Below, one piece after another: positions 1 to 4,776 of a stretch of 20,035 nt of DNA. Source of the stretch: Candidatus Accumulibacter vicinus (GTDB taxonomy: Bacteria; Pseudomonadota; Gammaproteobacteria; Burkholderiales; Rhodocyclaceae); the NCBI GenBank assembly GCA_002425405.1, contig DIME01000149.1, positions 1 to 20,035 of the forward strand. The letters are read 5' to 3'. The position numbers and the translations under genes were made by a program. The notes under the pieces are model-generated. The model had not been told where the DNA came from. It ran no database searches and saw only the letters and a program-made list of their open reading frames with translations. Numbering within the stretch: the first letter of the stretch is position 1; every line of letters begins with the position of its first letter.

Positions 1-1
1 G

Positions 2-430
2 CTGACTGCCCGGCAGGAGAAGTTTGTCGAGCATTGCGCCCTCTCCGGGAATGCCACGGAGGCGGCTCGATTGGCCGGGTACGCCGAGAAGTCGGCGAAG
101 GTGATGGCCTGTCGGCTAACGAAAGATAACCGCATTGCCGCTCGGATCGCCTCGCGCCGGGCCGAGAACGCTGCGAAGTTCGAGATCACCAAGGAAGAAG
201 TGATTGCCGGAATCTTGAGCGCGATCGAGATGGCGCTTGAGCAGCAGAACCCGGCGGCGATGATCAGCGGCCTGGTTCAGATCGGCAAGCTGTGTGGGTT
301 TTATGAGCCCGAGGTGCGCAGGATCGAACTCTCCGGCAGTGCGGAGCGATTACAGGCCAAGTTTGCGGCCATGTCGGACGATGAACTGCTAGAACTTGCT
401 GCCAGGAGCAGCCACAGGGGGTTGATCTGA
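2..430 (+). CDS. terS: Phage terminase small subunit, 5' end cut by window edge
   Basis: The reading frame is open from base 2 to the TGA at 428-430, so the true start is left of the window; a TTG at 71 is unlikely to be the start. The first residues (LTARQEKFVEH, then GNATEAARLAGYAEKS) match the helix-turn-helix start of the Terminase_2 small subunit family, followed by a pattern of basic helices (RLTKDNRIAARIASRR) and a C-terminal helical part. In phages this protein binds the packaging site and hands DNA to the large subunit. No large subunit follows: the next gene is convergent and starts 27 bp away. A 23-codon frame beginning ATGA on the terS stop is all that could remain of a following gene. 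A short GCCGG-GTG-CCGGC hairpin (442-454) lies between the two convergent genes. Confidence 0.82.
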   Translation: MTARQEKFVEHCALSGNATEAARLAGYAEKSAKVMACRLTKDNRIAARIASRRAENAAKFEITKEEVIAGILSAIEMALEQQNPAAMISGLVQIGKLCGFYEPEVRRIELSGSAERLQAKFAAMSDDELLELAARSSHRGLI

Positions 431-457
431 TGGAGTGCGGCGCCGGGTGCCGGCAGC

Positions 458-1984
458 TTACTTTGAGCGGACCACTACAGGACGCCCATCAATCCACGTA
501 ACCTGGATCCCCCGTTTCGCCATCATTGCTGCAAGATGCACCTGAGCCTCTAACCTGTATCGTTCTTCAGGTGTCATTTTCAAACGCTCGATCCGCTGAA
601 CATCAGCCTGCGAAAGCTCACCAGTAAACTTCTTCAGGCAGAGCCGCTGGAGTTCAATTGCCTCGCCGAGTTTTCGCGTAAGTTCGCCGTGGTTGCCGGC
701 AAATGCTCGTCCTAGCTGATCCAGAAACCCAGACGCAGGAAAGGCTTTATCGACCCATCTTTCCCGCTGGATTTGCTGGAGGTCCGCGAGGTGTTGGGTT
801 AAGGCTGGTTCATCCAGACTCGAAGTATCTCGTGTGATCATGCTTTCAATCCACTCGTTCAGGGGCATGGAACCACGTTCGATGGCCAAGCGGGTGGTCG
901 AGTCCACCAGCGAAAGCAGTTCCTGCCGATCATTGAGAACTGCATTGGGCTTGGGTCTGCCAGCGCGCGTTGGGCAGGGATACGCTGGCTCAAGAGCATG
1001 CGCAACATCGTAGAACCGTGATGCCACGTTTCTCATTCGATCCATGTCCGGCGGAACGAGTGATTTTTCCGGCGCCTGTTGAACATCGGGCTCAGAACTC
1101 AGGAAGAGGCGCGTCATGAACCCGGCGATTGCGCCTACGAATGGCGTCGCAACCACCGACACCCCGGCGGCTACGGCGCCGGCAAGGACGCCCTTTGCGA
1201 GCCGGTCGCCGCCTGAAGCCAGGGCGGCGTCGACCGTTTTCTTGCCCGACAAGACCCTGGCTGCCTCGGTGACGACGATGATTGAGACAGGCATGGCGCC
1301 GATGAGGCCATCGCTGAAGGCATCAGCCGATGCGTCAGCGACATGCTCACTAACTGAATCGGTGAGGATGTCATTGTGAAGCCCGGAATCGATGACCGTC
1401 CCGTGGTCGATCAGCTTTGAAGCCACTTCGTGTGTAGCAAGGATCGGTGTGTCGGGGTAGCGTTCGAGTGCTTCATGAACGTACCTTACTGATTCTGTCG
1501 CTTTGAGCTGGAGGGCGTCCGCAACGCTGCCATCACCATTGAGGATCTGGAGGTCCCAACCCGGCTGGGTTGCAGAGGCTGCTAGTTGAGCGTGTTGCCC
1601 AGCCTCCAAGTGGAGATCTCCCACCCATTCGCCAGCATTGAGCCGATTGGCAACCTCGACCTCGAACAGTTTGCCTTTCCAGCCGCTGATTGCACCGGCC
1701 AGGTCTTCCGTGGAACGTCCGGCGAGCGATTCGATGGGAACGTTCGGATACGCCTGTTCCCAGGCCGAGGCCATCTCGGGCGTTATCTTCGAGACGTCAA
1801 AAGCTGATTCGGAGAAAACAACGTCGAAAGCGAAGCCGATCGCTGCGGCATCCATGATCGACGTTCCGCGCGCTTTGATGTAGCCCCCTGCGAGCGCGCG
1901 CAGATCGTTGAGCTTGGCTCGCCGTCCGGCCGGTTCCCGTTCGTACTGGGCCGCGAGTGCCCTCAGTGTGTCAGCGTGATCCAT
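458..1984 (-). CDS. Putative membrane-associated PD-(D/E)XK-like nuclease, cargo gene 3
   Basis: A 508-residue protein I cannot assign to a named family. Residues 100-165 look like a PD-(D/E)XK nuclease core in the Mrr-like Q variant: a helix with acidic residues (KLFEVEVANRL, E108/E110), then PGWDLQI with D144, then LQLKAT with Q159 and K161. Residues 227-246 and 262-296 are hydrophobic and rich in Gly and Ala and could be two or three membrane helices. The C-terminal 200 residues are helical and charged. The start ATG lies within the 3' end of the coiled-coil gene (22-bp overlap), with no strong ribosome site, so translation is probably coupled. Nuclease activity is inferred from motif spacing only; an effector that acts at the membrane is one possibility. 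Confidence 0.6.
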   Translation of the reverse strand: MDHADTLRALAAQYEREPAGRRAKLNDLRALAGGYIKARGTSIMDAAAIGFAFDVVFSESAFDVSKITPEMASAWEQAYPNVPIESLAGRSTEDLAGAISGWKGKLFEVEVANRLNAGEWVGDLHLEAGQHAQLAASATQPGWDLQILNGDGSVADALQLKATESVRYVHEALERYPDTPILATHEVASKLIDHGTVIDSGLHNDILTDSVSEHVADASADAFSDGLIGAMPVSIIVVTEAARVLSGKKTVDAALASGGDRLAKGVLAGAVAAGVSVVATPFVGAIAGFMTRLFLSSEPDVQQAPEKSLVPPDMDRMRNVASRFYDVAHALEPAYPCPTRAGRPKPNAVLNDRQELLSLVDSTTRLAIERGSMPLNEWIESMITRDTSSLDEPALTQHLADLQQIQRERWVDKAFPASGFLDQLGRAFAGNHGELTRKLGEAIELQRLCLKKFTGELSQADVQRIERLKMTPEERYRLEAQVHLAAMMAKRGIQVTWIDGRPVVVRSK

Positions 1985-3132
1985 GTCCAGAATCCCAGTG
2001 TCGAGAGAACCACCAAACCAGCACCAAGGGCCAACTGTCGGGTGCGTTTCTGCATCTGTAGCTCCCGCTGGTGGAGCGATGTCTGCTGTTCTCGCAATTC
2101 GCTGACCAGTACTCGATTCTCTTCATTGATCGCTTGAGCGATGCGAAGTGCCTCAGCCATTTTTTTTTGGGAAGCTGCGTGGGCCTTCTGCATATTTTGC
2201 TGCACTATCGAAGCAGCCTCCCGAAATGCGACATTTCTTTGCGCTACCGTGTCTAGAATAGTCTTTATGTCAGCTAGGGCCGCATCTCGCCCTATTAGAA
2301 TCTCGTTCTTTGATGCGGCTGCAACGTCAGAAACCTTCGTTGCTACTGACTGACAATGTGCGAACACCTCTCGAAGAGCTGCTTCGTGGGTTGCAGACAG
2401 TCTCTGTTGGAGTACCTTACTGTGTGCCGAGAGATCTTCCCGTGCAACCATCTGACTCTCGGCAATACCCTGCTGAATCTCCTTGACCTGATCGAGGCGA
2501 GCCGAAGTGTCTCTTGAGAACGTCGTTTGAGCGGCATTTAGTGCGGTTGCGAATCCCTGGAGACTAGCCATGCTGGAGTCTCGCACCTTGGCAAGCTGCG
2601 TTGAAGACTGTATCGCCGTTTCGCGCAAATTGCTCTCAAGGTTCTGGTGGTCCTTTCGCAAAGCGTCGCGGGCATTCGCGCTTAGCGCACCAAGGGTTGC
2701 GAGGGTGGCAGCGGCCTGGGTGAGAATCTCGGAGTTCTGTGCCTGGGTCGCCTCGCCGGCAAGATCAAGCGCGCTGATCGTTTCACGACACTTTGCGGTG
2801 ATCCTATCCAGGTGCACTTCCGTCTCACACCGTAGAAGAATAGCAAGCCGTTCCGCATCACCGACTTCCTTACTGAGGTCCGATTCCGCGGCGCCGACCT
2901 CGTCCAGGAATTCCTTCAGCCGGGACTCTAACTGTTCCTCAACATCCTTCTTGAGCGTTTGCAACTCCTTGTGCATGCCCAACAGGACCGTGCCGTGGAC
3001 CTCGGTGAAATCATCAAGCAGATGTTCCAGTCGGCCCTTCTGAGCGGTTGCCTGAGTCATCGCTCCACTCCCCTGTAGCTGCTTGGTCGTGTTCAAGCTG
3101 ATGGTGATGGTCTTGTTCGTTGCCTGAGTCAT
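1963..3132 (-). CDS. Coiled-coil protein with C-terminal membrane anchor, cargo gene 2
   Basis: The 389-residue protein is almost wholly helical, with long heptad-like stretches rich in Ala, Gln, Glu, Lys and Leu from about residue 30 to 365. One hydrophobic segment (about 366-386, LALGAGLVVLSTLGFWTW) sits at the very C terminus, so it should be a tail-anchored or single-pass protein with a large cytoplasmic coiled coil. No enzymatic motif is seen. Its ATG overlaps the stop of the HsdR-like gene (ATGA). A second start 24 codons in (ATG at 3060) has a near-copy of the same ribosome site and first five codons, so two products (389 and 365 residues) are possible. A run of nine A bases on the coding strand (2160-2168) falls before residue 325. 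The family is not recognised. Confidence 0.65.
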   Translation of the reverse strand: MTQATNKTITISLNTTKQLQGSGAMTQATAQKGRLEHLLDDFTEVHGTVLLGMHKELQTLKKDVEEQLESRLKEFLDEVGAAESDLSKEVGDAERLAILLRCETEVHLDRITAKCRETISALDLAGEATQAQNSEILTQAAATLATLGALSANARDALRKDHQNLESNLRETAIQSSTQLAKVRDSSMASLQGFATALNAAQTTFSRDTSARLDQVKEIQQGIAESQMVAREDLSAHSKVLQQRLSATHEAALREVFAHCQSVATKVSDVAAASKNEILIGRDAALADIKTILDTVAQRNVAFREAASIVQQNMQKAHAASQKKMAEALRIAQAINEENRVLVSELREQQTSLHQRELQMQKRTRQLALGAGLVVLSTLGFWTWITLTH

Positions 3133-3139
3133 CGCTCCA
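3047..3139. repeat. Direct repeat that duplicates the start region of the coiled-coil gene
   Basis: A 21-base identical block occurs at 3047-3067 and 3119-3139, 72 bp apart (exactly 24 codons). On the minus strand each copy reads TGGAGCGATGACTCAGGCAA plus C, preceded by similar purine-rich ribosome-site sequence (cagctacagggga and cagttagagga). Each copy therefore carries a start codon and codons for MTQAT. The unit looks like an in-frame tandem duplication or a conserved leader used twice. Confidence 0.7.
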
Positions 3140-3722
3140 TTCCTCTAACTGCCCCTTTGCCCCTTCGCGGATTTGATAGTCCGGTTGATGGCGATGACCT
3201 GATAGTAATACGGGGTGGCCTTGCCACTGCCGTCGTCGTAATGTATAGCATTTCGACGGCTGCCCACTTTTCGCTGCTGGCGATGATGCACTTCCAACTG
3301 GAATGGCGCTGCCAGAGTTCCTCTGGGCGGGGGAACTCGTCGAGGGCAAGTTCCTGCTCGATCGGGGTGCGTTGCCCAGTTCGGTCATGCATCAAGAAGC
3401 CGTCGCCATTGCCGCTGAAGGCGAAGGGCGTATCCAGCGCCTCGGCATAGCCCAGCGCCTGCTGCATGCCGTCGCCGAGCGTGTGATTGTTGTCCTTGGA
3501 CTCGATTACGGCGATCGGCAGCTTGGGCGCGTAATAGAGGACGTGGTCAGCGCGTTTCTGCTGGCCGCGGGTGTGCAGCTTGCCGCGCACGATGACGCGA
3601 CCCTTGGTGAAGGAGACATCTTCCTGCACCTGGGTGGCGAAGTCCCACCCCGAACGCTGCAGTGCCGGGTTGAGGTATTGGGTGCAGATGTCTCGCTCGG
3701 AGAGTTTCTTCTTGTCTGACAA
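3129..3722 (-). CDS. Truncated type I restriction HsdR N-terminal nuclease domain, cargo gene 1
   Basis: The 197-residue product matches the start of EcoEI-type HsdR subunits (SERDICTQYLNPAL, EDVSFTKGRVIVRGKL, KRADHVLYYAPKLPIAVIESKDNNHTLGDGMQQALGYAE as separate conserved blocks). The nuclease residues are present: D59, E74-x-K76 and the QxxxY motif Q88/Y92. After about Y160 the family sequence continues in another frame (YDDGSGKATPYYYQVIAINR, then a stop in that frame), so there is a one-base frameshift, and the homology ends just before the helicase Walker A motif. A full HsdR is about four times longer. No hsdM or hsdS is near. The start is TTG (3722), since TAA lies upstream in frame. It is either a decaying remnant or a nuclease domain kept without its motor; the ATGA overlap with the next gene favours continued translation. 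Confidence 0.7.
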   Translation of the reverse strand: MSDKKKLSERDICTQYLNPALQRSGWDFATQVQEDVSFTKGRVIVRGKLHTRGQQKRADHVLYYAPKLPIAVIESKDNNHTLGDGMQQALGYAEALDTPFAFSGNGDGFLMHDRTGQRTPIEQELALDEFPRPEELWQRHSSWKCIIASSEKWAAVEMLYITTTAVARPPRITIRSSPSTGLSNPRRGKGAVRGMER

Positions 3723-3840
3723 CTCGGGATGTTCCGCAGAGGGTTATTTGGCATCTTACGCCCGGTGGCGGCGGAAGCGCTAGGGTTCGGGTGAAATGAA
3801 CGTATTGGGCAGACACAGACTGCTTCTTGAGGCCAGAGAC

Positions 3841-3868
3841 GGCGCTCTGAGGCAAGGTCAGCAGCGCC
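3841..3868. other. Hairpin between the M41-like gene and the HsdR-like gene
   Basis: GGCGCTCTGA pairs with TCAG-c-AGCGCC around a GGCAAGG loop, giving ten pairs with one bulged base. It lies in the 175-bp gap after the M41-like gene and before the cargo operon. There is no T run on either side, so it is a weak terminator candidate at best. The rest of the gap shows no clear promoter to me, although one for the cargo genes would be expected here. Confidence 0.35.
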
Positions 3869-3897
3869 GGGTCTGAACCGTTGTGCAGCAGAGTATC

Positions 3898-4557
3898 TCA
3901 TCCGCCACCAATAAACATGCGATGAACCCTCTCGGCTTCGTCTTCAATCCACGACTCCTGAAATACAGCCAAAACCGGCTTGCCAAGCGCCTCCCTGCGG
4001 ACGGCCGACAGATAGGGCTTCATCTCCTGTTCGCAAAGACTGCCCTGCCTGAATAGCTGCTCTGTCATTGCTTTGGCCACCTCGCAATGTTGACCGAGCA
4101 GCCGCTCCACTACAAAGGTGCAACCAGCAAGGACTTTATCGGCCGGGACGTTGTAGCCCGATTCATAGGCTGACAGAGAGTCATACGAGCCTTCAATATC
4201 TTCAAGTCCGAGGTTGCCGTAGTGGTCGGACTCGCAAAAGAGGATCTCCGCAACGGCCCCGCTGATCTGGCAGCAAATTACTTCGAGCAAGCGTGCTTCT
4301 CGGACACTCTCTTTCTGCACCCATGCCCCTTGCGGTAGCACCAACCGGCACCGGGCCTTGATGCTCATGTTCGGCATGCTCATTAATTTCACCTTTACAC
4401 CAACTGCTGCCAGTGTAATCGCCTGACCGACTGCATTGACCGCAATCTCCTTGAGAAAAGCTTTCACCTCTTTGTCATCTACGGCGATGTAGTGCATGAA
4501 ATCGGCGTGAATTATCGTGCCGGCTGGTTGGGTGCTGGGTATGGTGTATGTGTTCAT
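3898..4557 (-). CDS. Peptidase M41-like (FtsH C-terminal domain) protein lacking the HExxH site
   Basis: I chose the ATG at 4557 because AGGACA lies eight bases upstream; the open frame extends to 4722 but those codons look non-coding. The 219-residue protein follows the FtsH peptidase domain pattern: ISGAVAEILFCE (98-109, compare GxxAEExxFGE), LEDIEGS (118-124, compare SDLxxAT with the third zinc ligand Asp, here D120), and ERLLGQHCEVAKAMTEQLFRQGSL (151-174, compare the IL..H...V..LA..L.E...L helix). The place of HEAGHA is taken by NAVGQA (41-46), so both zinc His and the catalytic Glu are absent. No AAA domain is present. If the match is right this is a pseudo-peptidase, perhaps a binding or decoy protein. 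The gene is 161 bp downstream of the primase gene in the same direction. Confidence 0.5.
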   Translation of the reverse strand: MNTYTIPSTQPAGTIIHADFMHYIAVDDKEVKAFLKEIAVNAVGQAITLAAVGVKVKLMSMPNMSIKARCRLVLPQGAWVQKESVREARLLEVICCQISGAVAEILFCESDHYGNLGLEDIEGSYDSLSAYESGYNVPADKVLAGCTFVVERLLGQHCEVAKAMTEQLFRQGSLCEQEMKPYLSAVRREALGKPVLAVFQESWIEDEAERVHRMFIGGG

Positions 4558-4597
4558 AGAAATGTCCTGATAAGGAAAGGTGCTGCAAAGACAACTG

Positions 4598-4636
4598 CTG
4601 TGCCCGCCTGATTGCTGCACGCTGTTGCGGGCACAG
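4598..4636. promoter_or_regulatory. Perfect 10-bp inverted repeat in the leader of the M41-like gene
   Basis: CTGTGCCCGC (4598-4607) and GCGGGCACAG (4627-4636) are exact reverse complements around a 19-base spacer. The repeat lies 40-80 bp upstream of the M41-like start and downstream of the primase stop. On the gene's own strand no T run follows it; on the plus strand TTTT follows. It could be an RNA hairpin or a protein-binding operator; the sequence alone does not decide. Confidence 0.5.
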
Positions 4637-4672
4637 TTTTGCTCTGCGGAGTTGGTGCAAGTGGATTCAATG

Positions 4673-4776
4673 TTCACCACATTCACACCTTCACAGCGGG
4701 GGGTGAGTTGAGTGCGATTCATGGCTTGCTCGCCTTACTCCTCGGACTGACTGTGAATGTTGGTGAAGGTTGTGAA
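4673..4776. other. Candidate replication origin: two opposed clusters of GTGAA iterons
   Basis: TTCAC occurs at 4673, 4682 and 4690, and its reverse complement GTGAA at 4753, 4763 and 4772. Each cluster has three copies 8-10 bp apart, and the two face each other around a 58-bp centre that holds the primase stop codon (4719-4721). The outermost unit reads GGTGAACA on the minus strand, which resembles, as I recall it, the decamer bound by the P4 alpha primase-helicase. In staphylococcal satellites the origin lies next to the 3' end of the replication gene, with iterons on both sides of a central stretch. The centre here is not clearly AT-rich, which weakens the call. Confidence 0.45.

Noticed and set aside
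183..196. Valine in place of serine in the RnfG FMN motif (residue 187, VGAT)
   Set aside because: Other RnfG proteins have Ala or Thr at this position (AGAT, TGAT); the FMN threonine is kept. Numbers here refer to residues of RnfG, located at 18910-18951 in the window.
3129..3722. A complete type I restriction-modification system
   Set aside because: Only the HsdR N-terminal domain is present; no helicase, methyltransferase or specificity subunit lies nearby.
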